The notes under the pieces are model-generated. The model was not told where the DNA came from, did not search any database, and worked only from the letters and a program-made list of their open reading frames with translations. A program made the translations under genes and the position numbers. From Aminipila sp963524205 (GTDB lineage: Bacteria; Bacillota; Clostridia; Peptostreptococcales; Anaerovoracaceae), in assembly GCA_963524205.1 (NCBI GenBank), contig CAURED010000005.1:1-64000 (forward strand): a stretch of DNA of 64,000 nt, given 5' to 3'. Shown piece after piece: positions 1-7,732 of the stretch; position 1 is the stretch's first letter, and each line of letters starts with the position of its first letter.

Positions 1-89
1 TCGTTTTTATTTATGTATTTTCAATCGATTAAAGTACAAAACAATTATTTCAATTTATTAATTTAAAAGAAAGAAAGAGGTATAGAATT

Positions 90-458
90 ATGGCTACACA
101 TCCAAAAAAAAAGGAAACGCATGAAATGGTTTTTACTACTAAGAACAGAGACGAGGCAATTGCAATAAGAAATAATATAAACCACAATCAGCATATTCAT
201 GATGCCAATCAAAGAGGCTTTAGCTACTTGATGACTATAATAGGTCTTTTTAACCTAGCCACTGGTGTTATTTCCGCGGCAGCAATGGAATGTACTGGGA
301 ATGATTTAGAAGACTTAGAAGACCTTTATACAACTGTTAATGAACTATTAGACCAGTGCAGTTATATAAGAGTTACACAAAAGCTTACAGGTACTTGGCA
401 GGGGGATGATAGAGGATATGTTTATAGATTGGAAAAAGCATATTTTCAACAGTATTAA
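90..458 (+). CDS. hypothetical protein, 122 aa
   Basis: I do not recognise this family. The protein is soluble-looking: a Lys/His-rich polar N-terminus (about residues 1-40), a moderately hydrophobic stretch around residues 46-66 (GFSYLMTIIGLFNLATGV) that is short for a membrane helix, then an acidic, helical C-terminal half (EDLEDLYTTVNELLDQ). A purine-rich ribosome binding site (GAAAGAGG) lies 8-10 bases before the ATG. The gene stands alone and ends in a strong hairpin terminator shared with the convergent gene. Its neighbours are mobile elements and other unknown genes, so it belongs to an accessory patch. No function is assigned. Confidence 0.6.
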   Translation: MATHPKKKETHEMVFTTKNRDEAIAIRNNINHNQHIHDANQRGFSYLMTIIGLFNLATGVISAAAMECTGNDLEDLEDLYTTVNELLDQCSYIRVTQKLTGTWQGDDRGYVYRLEKAYFQQY

Positions 459-470
459 TTAAATAATAAG

Positions 471-509
471 CGAAAAAAACCAACTGTCTAATACAGTTGG
501 TTTTTTTCG
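471..509. terminator. bidirectional terminator, perfect 17-bp inverted repeat
   Basis: Arms 471-487 and 493-509 are perfectly complementary (CGAAAAAAACCAACTGT on the left) around a 5-base loop. Because each arm has an A/T run, the hairpin ends in a U-tract on both strands and serves both convergent genes. The stop codon of the minus-strand gene (488-490) lies in the loop. Confidence 0.9.
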
Positions 510-1033
510 TTTGTTATGTCTATTGTTGAATCAATGTCTTGAAATAATAAATATATATCCTTATTCACCTTTACAGTTTGACCTTTTCTTATTTTAACAA
601 TATCTTTATTTTGAGATGTTTTTTTTGTTATTTGGCTAACTAATTCTCTTGTCGCACAAATTTGTTCATCTGTATATTCTTCATTACTAACATTTCCTAA
701 ACGTAGTAATAATGAGAATTGTTTTTGATATAGCTTTTTAAAATTTGGATCTATTTTGGAGTAATTTTTATAAAAACTGTTTTTATTTACTATGTCATTA
801 TTTACGATGTTATTATATTTATAAATGACATCTCTCAACTCATTAGATGTCATATCTTCATTTCTAAGAAATTCCACATCCATAGAAAGAACTGTGTTAG
901 AGAAAAACATTATATATTCTTTATATATAAATTGCTTTAATGAATAAAATTGATATGCAGTAAAGATGCTAACCATTACGGAAAATACTAATAGTATAAT
1001 TAATACTCTTTTTGATAATTTTAAATTTTTCAT
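488..1033 (-). CDS. membrane-anchored hypothetical protein, 181 aa
   Basis: No family is recognised. One transmembrane segment at residues 10-27 (VLIILLVFSVMVSIFTAY) follows a Lys-rich N-terminus, predicting a single-span protein with a basic cytoplasmic tail and the remaining 150 residues outside. That part is polar, helical and rich in Asn, Lys and Glu, with no cysteine pair or lipobox. The ribosome binding site is AGAGAGG, 7 bases before the ATG. The gene is single, convergent with the gene at 90-458 and shares its terminator. It lies beside a degenerate insertion sequence. Function unknown. Confidence 0.6.
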   Translation of the reverse strand: MKNLKLSKRVLIILLVFSVMVSIFTAYQFYSLKQFIYKEYIMFFSNTVLSMDVEFLRNEDMTSNELRDVIYKYNNIVNNDIVNKNSFYKNYSKIDPNFKKLYQKQFSLLLRLGNVSNEEYTDEQICATRELVSQITKKTSQNKDIVKIRKGQTVKVNKDIYLLFQDIDSTIDITNEKNQLY

Positions 1034-1058
1034 TTTTTAACCTCTCTTTTTCCCCTGT

Positions 1059-2510
1059 TAGTGTAAAGTTTTTCACTCTACTTTTTATATAAACCTTTAT
1101 ATTTTCAAGGGTTATCGTCTTATTTTAAATAAAAAAACAATGACCCCCTATTTTCTAGTATAATGTAGTCGCCAAAACCAAATTTCCTAGAAAGGATTGT
1201 CATTGATATGGACATTATACTTTATTTAATCAACATTATTCAAGATCAACGTAATCAAATTTCTTTTTTGCTCCCTCTTATCTGCAAATATATCCCTGTC
1301 AAGCAGTGGGCTTTTGATGACTCTCATTCTCCTAAAGAGCAAAAATATCTCTACAAACTTCACTATATTTATCGTGAATTCACTGTGGATTTTTTTGCTA
1401 TGGACTTACATTCTCTTCCGAAAAATTCCACTTCTTTTTCCTTTAAGAAATTTAACCCTCATGTACTTGGCTTAGTTCTTACTTATCATGTTAACTTGAA
1501 GTTATCTACTAGGCAAACGGCACATGCTCTTTTAGACCATTCATGGCATTGATATATCTCACACCACAGTGGCTAATTATGCAATGACTGCTGCTTCCGT
1601 TATTAAATCTTTTGTTGACACTTATGACTACAGACCTTCAAATATCATTTCTGCTGATGAAACTTATATCAAGAAGCTCGGCATTAAGTACTATGTCTGG
1701 ATTATCATGGATGCTTGCAAGAAGAGTATTCTTGGTTATCAAGTTTCTGATACACGTTCTACCGGCCCTTGTATTCTTGCTATGCGTATGGCTTTTGAAA
1801 AATTTAAGAAGTTTCCTGGCAAAGCTCTCAGATTTGTAGCTGATGGTTACAGTGCTTATCCTCTTGCTGCCCAACACTTCAAACAACAGAAAAATTGAGA
1901 TTTTGATGTTACTAAGGTTATTGGCTTAACCAATGATGATCCTGTATCCACTGAATTCCGCTGGGTTAAGCAGGTTGTAGAACGTCTTAACAGAGCCTTC
2001 AAATCTTCATATCGTGTCACTAATGGATACAATAGTAGCAATGGTGCTCTTTATGGTGTCTCTCTTTGGGTTGCATACTACAACTTCCTACGCCCACACG
2101 CCTACAACTACTGGAGACCCTTGAATACGATTCCTGAGTTTGAGTATGCTGAAAATATGCCGGCCAAGTGGCAGATACTGATTCAACTAGGGCAATTAAA
2201 GATTCTTGAAATGCAACAAGAAAACGTCTCTTAGCTTATCTGCTCTAAGATTCGTGAGCCAGAGGTAATATTCCATCCATCCCGTAGGGACATGCCCTTG
2301 ACGTAATGACTAAAAATGATACAATGCTGTGTTCCGAATAGGAAGTGTATCTGCTCCTGAGTTCTTTCTCCGTCGGTACTTAATTCCACAGCATTTTTTG
2401 TCATGGAATCAAGGGTGGCGGTTATCCTGTTTTAAGGTAATATTTGCTTTCCAATGTTCATTTGTGAGCTTTTTTATTTACTTACATTTTTTCATAGATA
2501 CTTTACACTA
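1059..2510 (+). mobile_element. candidate extent of degenerate DDE insertion sequence
   Basis: A TAGTGTAAAGT motif at 1059-1069 recurs inverted at 2500-2510 (ACTTTACACTA) on either side of the broken transposase gene, so these may be the terminal inverted repeats. The 11-bp arms are short, the matching stops there, and no flanking target duplication is visible. The boundaries are therefore tentative; the 270 bases between the transposase stop and the right arm are longer than usual for a simple IS. Confidence 0.4.
1208..2234 (+). pseudogene. broken DDE transposase (IS6/IS240-like)
   Basis: This is a transposase of the DDE (rve-like) type broken in two places. Frame 1 (1208-1552) encodes the N-terminal helix-rich part. 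The reading then continues in another frame from about 1545 (HGIDISHTTVANYAM...), so there is a frameshift near 1530-1550. A TGA at 1896-1898 interrupts the second part, and the same frame continues to a TAG at 2232-2234. Catalytic residues are still visible: first D in SADETYIK, second D in FVADGYSAY, E in VVERLNRAF. With one frameshift and one nonsense codon the element should not produce active transposase unless recoded. The family assignment to IS6/IS240-like elements comes from motif spacing and is approximate. Confidence 0.8.
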
Positions 2511-2985
2511 TCTTTCCCCTTTTCTTAACCCTATTACATAATATCTTTTATTCTCCCTTTTAGTCAATTATTAAACTTTCAATTCTGCAAAGCAAATTGA
2601 AAGTGTGTCCGAGCGACTAGTGAAAAGGGGTTTGGGGGTTCCCCCAACAAGCTAAAAAAAGGGGTAACTTTTTGGGGAAGTGGTCGACTACTTCCAATGC
2701 TTGTTATTCTTTGATATAGGTATTATCCCCTTTTTTATTTTCCAATAAACCTGATATAATATTTAACTTATATGTGACCAATACTGAGACACTTTAGTTA
2801 ATATTACAATATATAAGACATAAAAGTATTAGAATACGTTTCACTTTTACTAAAAAATATAAATTTTCCTTGAATGAAAAACTAACGTCCAGTTTACAAC
2901 TGTTAGAATTCCATTGCACGACTAACTTCCACTTGCATCATTTTTTCTATGCTCATTTCGTATTAATCCTGCCTGTACATATGAT
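2235..2985. other. intergenic region between two IS remnants
   Basis: No convincing gene. It holds a near-consensus promoter (TTGACG at 2298-2303, 16-base spacer, TACAAT at 2320-2325) with no ORF behind it. A 9-bp inverted repeat AATGCTGTG/CACAGCATT lies at 2323-2331 and 2387-2395. A short G-rich segment around 2620-2690 contains GGGGTTTGGGGGTTCCCCC and then a second AAAAGGGG block; it stands out from the A+T-rich surroundings. These may be remnants of a larger mobile element. Confidence 0.5.
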
Positions 2986-4102
2986 TTAGTATTTGAAAAG
3001 TTCTGGTGTTAAGTAGACATCATCTCCTGGTATGATTGCCAGCTTCAGTTTCTCTTTTACTTTATCTTCTAATAATAGCTCTGCTAATTCCATGGGGGTT
3101 CTTTCATTTAACCTTGGTCTTGACGTGCTGTTAATATGATTCATCAGCTTGACTACACTTTCTTCATTCAGTAGGTCAAACGTATTTCCTTTGGGAATTA
3201 CATATCTAATGTATTCATGGTTTTTTTCTATGCTTCCTTTCTGACAAGACTTTCCTGGATCGCAGTAAAATATTTTTGTACTTTGTCGTCCGTCTGTTCC
3301 TGTTTCAAGAGCAATCGGGTCTGCAAATTCAACTCCATTATCTGTTAGAATTACAGGGACAGTTTTACGAAATGTCTCTATTCCAAGTTCTTCTTCTAAT
3401 AGGTTAAATTGTTTCAATACCGTATTTTTCTTTTTGTCTTCTAGTAAGAACAGCAGCATTAAACTGCTCTTTTGAAACATCATTGTTAGCAGAAGTTTAC
3501 CACCCTTGGTTCCTTCTACAGTATCCATTTGTACCACTTCTGTATCTGGATTTTCTTCTGCCTGCTCTCCACTAGTGTCTGTAGATACTCTTTGTGGGCA
3601 TGTTCTGACCCGTAGAAATACTTGTCTAAAATACAGCTTTGCTGCTTCGGGCAGCTGTTACATACATAAGGCGGACGTTCCTTTATTCTACAAGTGATCT
3701 CCTTAAAATCTGGACAAAGACGATTACACTGTAGACATTTTCTACATACAATCTTACATTTTTGTTTTCCTGTTCGATTGCAGACATTTTTTCTATGGCA
3801 GCTCTTTTCCAGTGCACAGCGATTCTCTTTCGTAAATCTGGGTTTCTCATGTGGAACAAAAAATCGATGTTTCTTTATCTCTTTGGCAATGGTGCTAGGG
3901 TCTCGACCTAAAAGCATTCCAATTTGACGGAAATTCAATCCTTCACGAACAGCTCTTGATTTTCTCCCTTTCATCTAACGTTAAGTGTTTTGATTTATGT
4001 ATATCATTTGCCATACTAGGCTCCTCTCCGGCAGGAGAATACACCCATATTATACCATTTGTATATTGCACGACTAACGTCTAGTTTTTACACAAAACTG
4101 GA
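2888..4102 (-). mobile_element. degenerate IS30-family element
   Basis: The broken IS30-type transposase gene is flanked by imperfect ends: TCCAGTTT at 2889-2896 reading inward on the plus strand and the inverse AAACTGGA at 4095-4102. Just inside both ends the motif ATTGCACGACTAAC appears in the same orientation (2913-2926 and 4065-4078). The exact ends and target duplication are not clear. Confidence 0.5.
2986..4014 (-). pseudogene. IS30-family transposase, frameshifted and internally deleted
   Basis: The intact start should be the ATG at 4012-4014, which has a GAGGAG ribosome binding site and reads MANDIHKSKHLTLDERE, the usual N-terminus of long IS30 transposases. A frameshift near 3950-3960 moves the reading to the frame of the HTH (RQIGMLLGRDPSTIAKEIKKH) and the cysteine-rich zinc region. 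The N-part ends soon after ESR near 3560. The C-part resumes in another frame with NPDTEVVQMDTVEG and contains the second D (LTDNGVEF) and E (KGSIEKNHE). Compared with full-length relatives of about 430 residues, roughly 100 residues between these points are missing, so an internal deletion joined the halves out of frame. Non-functional. Confidence 0.85.
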
Positions 4103-4148
4103 ACTTCAAAATTTATTTAAGGATATTCTAATACTTTTTTATTAAACA

Positions 4149-4189
4149 AAAAAACAACTTACAAATAATAATTTTATAAGTTGTTTTTT
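4149..4189 (-). terminator. terminator of the sigma/holin operon
   Basis: A 13-bp inverted repeat (AAAAAACAACTTA at 4149-4161, complement at 4177-4189) lies just after the stop codon of the minus-strand holin-like gene and ends in a run of U on that strand. Confidence 0.8.
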
Positions 4190-4200
4190 GAAATAACTTT

Positions 4201-4428
4201 TCAGATTTTGTTTATAGCTTTTTTAATCTCTGAGATATCTGTTTTTATCTCCTGAACAATATTGAGTTTTTCTGCAAGCTGTCCTAACAATTCCTGATAT
4301 TTTTGCTCTCTATCATTTTGCTTTTCATCTCTTTTTTCCTGAGTGCGTATGATGTAAAACAGTAAAACTACAGATAATACTGCCCAAATACCTTGCGACA
4401 ATGCCGCTTCAATTATTTCGTTTTCCAT
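4201..4428 (-). CDS. BhlA/UviB-family holin-like peptide, 75 aa
   Basis: The protein has one N-terminal transmembrane helix (residues 11-27, QGIWAVLSVVLLFYIIR) followed by a charged, coiled-coil-like tail (EKRDEKQNDREQKYQELLGQLAEK) and a Lys-rich end. This layout and the MENEIIEAALSQGIWAVLSVVLLFY opening, given here in part, are typical of BhlA/UviB (holin_BhlA family): small membrane proteins next to bacteriocin or toxin genes, thought to help protein release. The start codon overlaps the end of the upstream sigma gene by 20 bases, implying translational coupling. In Clostridium perfringens pIP404 the bacteriocin regulator UviA is likewise followed by UviB. No bacteriocin gene is visible nearby; the next DNA is an IS30 remnant. 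Confidence 0.75.
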   Translation of the reverse strand: MENEIIEAALSQGIWAVLSVVLLFYIIRTQEKRDEKQNDREQKYQELLGQLAEKLNIVQEIKTDISEIKKAINKI

Positions 4429-4957
4429 TTTCGTCCTCCTTTATTTGTAACTTTAATTTTTCTAAAGCTTTATTTTTCAACTTGTTTACTGCTTGTCTGG
4501 AAATCCCCAGGCTTGTCCCAATCTCAGCATCTGAATATCCATAAATATATTTTGCTACGATTACGGTTCTATGTTTATCCGATAAAGTATTTATCAATTG
4601 ATTCAAGTCCATCTGATCTTCAATCTCCAGCTTATTTTCTACGTAACAATCTTCTTCCGTATGGATTTCTTCAAGTGCTAAACAGTTTTTCCTGTAAATA
4701 TCAATTTTCTTATTTCTTAATAGCTTTATTATGTAATTTACTATTTCTCCTTCAGATAATCTGCTTATCTTTTCTACGTCCATTTTTTTAATGAATTCTA
4801 GTAGATAAATGATTAAGTCCGTTTCAGCACAATCATAGTTCAACTGCCGTGCAAATTTTTTAATTAGTAGTTGAAATTTTTTAATGAAATAACAAATGGC
4901 TTCTTGATTACCACCTTTAGCCAGTCTTAATACTTCCAGCAAACTTTTCTTATCCAT
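4409..4957 (-). CDS. UviA/TcdR-like alternative sigma factor, 182 aa
   Basis: A small sigma-70-type factor with a region 2-like N-terminal part (residues 1-90) and a clear sigma region 4 helix-turn-helix at residues 120-170 (RTVIVAKYIYGYSDAEIGTSLGISRQAVNKLK). The N-terminal half resembles the TcdR/BotR/TetR(Clostridium tetani)/UviA group, which direct RNA polymerase to toxin or bacteriocin promoters, more than ordinary ECF factors: it has the opening LLEVLRLAKGGNQEAICYF and a helix-rich region 2. It is followed at once by a holin-like gene, as uviA is by uviB, and tcdE accompanies tcdR. Members of this group usually activate their own promoter, and a candidate promoter of that type lies upstream. 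No anti-sigma gene is adjacent. The target toxin or bacteriocin is not in this window. Confidence 0.75.
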   Translation of the reverse strand: MDKKSLLEVLRLAKGGNQEAICYFIKKFQLLIKKFARQLNYDCAETDLIIYLLEFIKKMDVEKISRLSEGEIVNYIIKLLRNKKIDIYRKNCLALEEIHTEEDCYVENKLEIEDQMDLNQLINTLSDKHRTVIVAKYIYGYSDAEIGTSLGISRQAVNKLKNKALEKLKLQIKEDENGKRNN

Positions 4958-4987
4958 AAATTCACTCTCCTTTTTCTTTTAAAGGAA

Positions 4988-5015
4988 AAAACGAATTTAA
5001 TGGACAAGTTGTAAA
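4988..5015 (-). promoter_or_regulatory. candidate TcdR/UviA-type promoter
   Basis: On the minus strand TTTACA (5010-5015) is followed after exactly 16 bases by CGTTTT (4988-4993). TcdR-group promoters are described as TTTACA with a CTnTTT-like -10 box, so this is one base off. It lies about 30-50 bases upstream of the sigma gene start and could be autoregulatory. This is inferred from the match only. Confidence 0.4.
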
Positions 5016-5210
5016 CCTTATCTTTTAATTCTCTCTATATGATTAGATAACTTTATTTTTGGACCGTTTCACTTTTTTAATAATTTAAGAAAAATATATT
5101 ATTTTAGCCTCTAAATGTTTTAAGCTTCGACTTTGTTTTGCAAATTTACCAAATTGATTGTTACAATCTTGTTCCCATTTTGATAAGCTTCTTGTTGTTT
5201 CAATGAAAAA

Positions 5211-5262
5211 GCGGTCTCAAAATATATTAGTAGTTAATATTACTAATATATTTTGAGACCGC
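5211..5262. repeat. perfect 22-bp inverted repeat with 8-base loop
   Basis: Arms 5211-5232 (beginning GCGGTCTCAAAATATATTAG) and 5241-5262 are perfectly complementary around GTTAATAT. It is preceded by AAAAA and followed by CTCTTTT, so it resembles a bidirectional terminator. It sits between two divergent genes, 250 bases upstream of the minus-strand sigma gene and 145 bases upstream of the plus-strand merR-like gene, so no known transcript needs it. The rest of 4958-5406 shows only the two promoters. Confidence 0.8.
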
Positions 5263-5337
5263 CTCTTTTGTTCGTTTAAATTTCCAACAGTCTTAATGAA
5301 AGGATTTTTTCAAATATAAAGTTTTTTAAATGATTTC

Positions 5338-5368
5338 TTGACTCTCACACTATGTTATACTCTACACT
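5338..5368 (+). promoter_or_regulatory. candidate MerR-type promoter with long spacer
   Basis: TTGACT (5338-5343) and TACACT (5363-5368) are separated by 19 bases, the extended spacing seen at promoters untwisted by MerR-family activators. It lies 40 bases upstream of the merR-like gene and suggests autoregulation. The dyad in the spacer is weak, so confidence is moderate. Confidence 0.4.
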
Positions 5369-5406
5369 ATAGTTGAGCTCAAAACACATATGTGAGGTAA
5401 TATATT

Positions 5407-6225
5407 ATGTTAAAAATTGGAGATTTTTCAAAGCTATCACTTATCAGTATTCGCATGCTTCGACATTACAATGAAATCGGCTTACTTATACCTGAAAGCA
5501 TAGATAATTTTACAGGCTATCGCTATTATAGCGAGTCACAATTACCTATAGTAAATCGTATTACTGGCCTTAAAAATATGGGGTTCAGTTTAGGGGTAAT
5601 TCGTGAAATCCTTCAAAAATATGAAGATGTAGAAGCCTTAAAAACTTATCTTACTCTAAAGAGATGTGAAATAAAAGACCATGCGGATAGCTTAAACCAA
5701 CAATTAGTATTATTAGAAGCAACTTTAAACCGACTTGGAAAGGATGGTATTGTTATGAATTATAACGTTACATTAAAAGAATTGCCGAAAAGATATGTAG
5801 CCAGTGTACGCAAGGTTATTCCTTCTTATGATCATGAGATGGATTTATGGAAAATCCTTGTATCTGAAACTGCCATGCTAAATATACAAAATGGCGATCC
5901 ATGTTATACGCTGGCAATCTTTCATGATGGAGAATATAAAGAAAACAATATAGATGTAGAGGTTCAAAAATCTGTAAAGGGCACCTATAAAAATACCGAA
6001 AATGTAATATTTAAAACTGTTGAACCTATTCAAATGGCTTCAGCTACCTATAAAGGCAACTATGATCAAGTTACAGAAGTCAATGAAGTCGTTGCAAATT
6101 GGGTTCGTGACAATAGATATGAATTTAACGGATTGTCTTTTTGTATATATCATGTAAGTCCTCATGAAACACAAAATCCCGAGGAATGGGTAACAGAAGT
6201 GTGCTATCCTGTAAAATTAAAGTAA
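5407..6225 (+). CDS. MerR-family regulator with GyrI-like effector domain, 272 aa
   Basis: The N-terminal winged HTH of the MerR family covers residues 1-70 (MLKIGDFSKLSLISIRMLRHYNEIGLL, in part, and GYRYYSESQLP). A coiled-coil dimerisation helix runs at about 75-115. Residues 120-272 form a GyrI-like/SOUL small-molecule-binding domain (pattern ASVRKVIPSYDHEMDLW ... EEWVTEVCYPV). This is the BmrR/BltR-type layout: binding of a hydrophobic or cationic compound converts the dimer from repressor to activator by twisting a promoter with an over-long spacer. The start is the ATG at 5407 preceded by GTGAGG. No efflux gene lies next to it, so its regulon may be itself or elsewhere. The ligand is unknown. 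Confidence 0.85.
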   Translation: MLKIGDFSKLSLISIRMLRHYNEIGLLIPESIDNFTGYRYYSESQLPIVNRITGLKNMGFSLGVIREILQKYEDVEALKTYLTLKRCEIKDHADSLNQQLVLLEATLNRLGKDGIVMNYNVTLKELPKRYVASVRKVIPSYDHEMDLWKILVSETAMLNIQNGDPCYTLAIFHDGEYKENNIDVEVQKSVKGTYKNTENVIFKTVEPIQMASATYKGNYDQVTEVNEVVANWVRDNRYEFNGLSFCIYHVSPHETQNPEEWVTEVCYPVKLK

Positions 6226-6259
6226 ACATCGCCAGAAATATAATAAGTATTATATTAAA

Positions 6260-6295
6260 AAACAGATTGCAGTGTACCTGCAATCTGTTTTTATA
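6260..6295 (+). terminator. intrinsic terminator
   Basis: A 13-bp inverted repeat (AAACAGATTGCAG at 6260-6272, complement at 6278-6290) with a 5-base loop and a U-run follows the merR-like gene. The left arm is preceded by A residues, so it may also stop transcripts of the minus-strand polyamine/sigma operon. Confidence 0.85.
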
Positions 6296-6316
6296 TATGT
6301 AATAAGATTTTTCTTA

Positions 6317-6871
6317 TCATAAACCAGTCTTTTCTTCTGTACCCATTAAATCCACATACACCTCTTTAAGCATCTGCAGTCCTCTGTGTAAATAAGTTCT
6401 GGCTGTGTTGTAATTAATATCAAGTATATATGCAATTTCTTTAATTTCCAGCCCTGATATGTAGCGTAATATAATAATCTGAGAATACTTTTTTTCTAGT
6501 TTCTTTAGTGCCTCCAATAGAATATTGCTTTCTTCTGTTTTTACTAAATAATCTAATATGTCTTTCTCGGTTTCCCTGGACCATTCTTCTTCTATATCAG
6601 GAGAGATGATTTCATAAATTTCTCTCCTGCTTGTTTTCTTATAGCATGTTTTTGCTTCATTTCTGGCAATCCGAAACAACCAGCTTTTAGCTTTACTTAC
6701 ATCTCTAAGACTGTTAAGGTACTTCCATGCTTTTTCCATTACATCCTGTGATAAATCTTCAGCTGTAGTTCTATCCCCTGTTAATACTCTAAGAAACCTA
6801 TATATGTCTTTATAGTAAATTGCTATATTGTTTTCAAAGAAATGTTTCTTAACCTTGTTATTAAATATCAC
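6317..6871 (-). CDS. ECF-type sigma factor, 184 aa
   Basis: A sigma-70 family ECF factor. Region 2 lies at about residues 18-85 (YYKDIYRFLRVLTGDRTTAEDLSQDVMEKAW in part; FRIARNEAKTCYKK) and region 4 at about 120-172 (YSQIIILRYISGLEIKEIAYILDINYNTARTYLHRG in part). The start is GTG with AGGGG upstream; that ribosome binding site lies in the 15-base gap after the speB stop, so the gene is probably the last cistron of the speA-speE-speB operon. ECF factors are normally encoded with an anti-sigma partner, but none follows: the next gene is convergent. Its target promoters and its link to polyamines are unknown; co-transcription is inferred from spacing. Confidence 0.85.
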   Translation of the reverse strand: MIFNNKVKKHFFENNIAIYYKDIYRFLRVLTGDRTTAEDLSQDVMEKAWKYLNSLRDVSKAKSWLFRIARNEAKTCYKKTSRREIYEIISPDIEEEWSRETEKDILDYLVKTEESNILLEALKKLEKKYSQIIILRYISGLEIKEIAYILDINYNTARTYLHRGLQMLKEVYVDLMGTEEKTGL

Positions 6872-6886
6872 ACTAATACCCCTGCT

Positions 6887-7732
6887 TTATTTTATTGTTA
6901 ACACCAGCTCCCGTAGTATTTTGCACGCGGTTATTGTAGACATGCCACTCTGGTCATAATGTGGTGCAAGTTCATTTATATCTGCCCCTACAATTGTAAG
7001 TTCATTAAGCTTATGCACCGCCTTCATTAAATCCATAAATGAAACACCGCCTGGCTCAGGAGTACCTGTTCCACAAAAATATGCTGGATCAAGTACATCT
7101 AAGTCTAGAGTAACATAAATTGGCTTTCCCTTCAATTGTTCAATAACATTATCAAGACCCTCTAAACTATATTTTACTTGTACCGTGTGTTTTTCTGCAA
7201 ACTCATCTTCATCCCGTGTCATGGAACGGATACCAAACTGGAAGATTCTATTATCTCCTAAAAGCTCATGACACCGCCTTAAAACGCATGCATGAGAGAG
7301 TCCTTCCCCTAAGTATTCCTCTCTAAGATCTGCATGAGCATCAAAATGTACAATGTGCAGATCCGGATATTTTAAAGCCATGGCTTCAATACAGCCTAAA
7401 GTAACCAAATGCTCCCCTCCCAGCATTACAGGGATTTTATCATTTGCTATAATCTTTGCTGTCATGTCTTTAATTTCATCTAATACCTTCCTGGTATTCC
7501 CAAAGCCAAACTCCAAGTCACCAGCATCAAAAACTTTAATATCTTCTAAATCCTTTTTTAAGTATGGCGAATAAGTTTCAATACCAAAAGATTCGTTTCT
7601 TATGGCTGAGGGTGCAAAACGTGTACCTGGCCGATAACTGACCGTACCATCATAAGGCGCCCCAAAAAGAACAATTGAGGCACCTTCATAATCACTATCA
7701 CAGGCCATAAAACAATAGTACTGGTTATTCAT
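6887..7732 (-). CDS. speB: agmatinase (agmatine ureohydrolase)
   Basis: A 281-residue member of the arginase/agmatinase family, which hydrolyses agmatine to putrescine and urea with two Mn ions. The metal-binding motifs are present in order: GGEH (about residue 105), DAHAD (about 130) and DLDVLDP (about 210), followed by GGVSF. The length is usual for bacterial SpeB. It starts at the ATG preceded by CAGGAGG and overlaps the end of speE by 8 bases, so the two are translationally coupled. With the arginine decarboxylase and spermidine synthase upstream it gives the route arginine to agmatine to putrescine to spermidine. Cytoplasmic. Confidence 0.95.
   Translation of the reverse strand: MNNQYYCFMACDSDYEGASIVLFGAPYDGTVSYRPGTRFAPSAIRNESFGIETYSPYLKKDLEDIKVFDAGDLEFGFGNTRKVLDEIKDMTAKIIANDKIPVMLGGEHLVTLGCIEAMALKYPDLHIVHFDAHADLREEYLGEGLSHACVLRRCHELLGDNRIFQFGIRSMTRDEDEFAEKHTVQVKYSLEGLDNVIEQLKGKPIYVTLDLDVLDPAYFCGTGTPEPGGVSFMDLMKAVHKLNELTIVGADINELAPHYDQSGMSTITACKILRELVLTIK

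Noticed and set aside
2329..2541. 70-codon ORF behind the orphan promoter at 2298
   Set aside because: No ribosome binding site and low-complexity hydrophobic product; it spans the proposed IS end.
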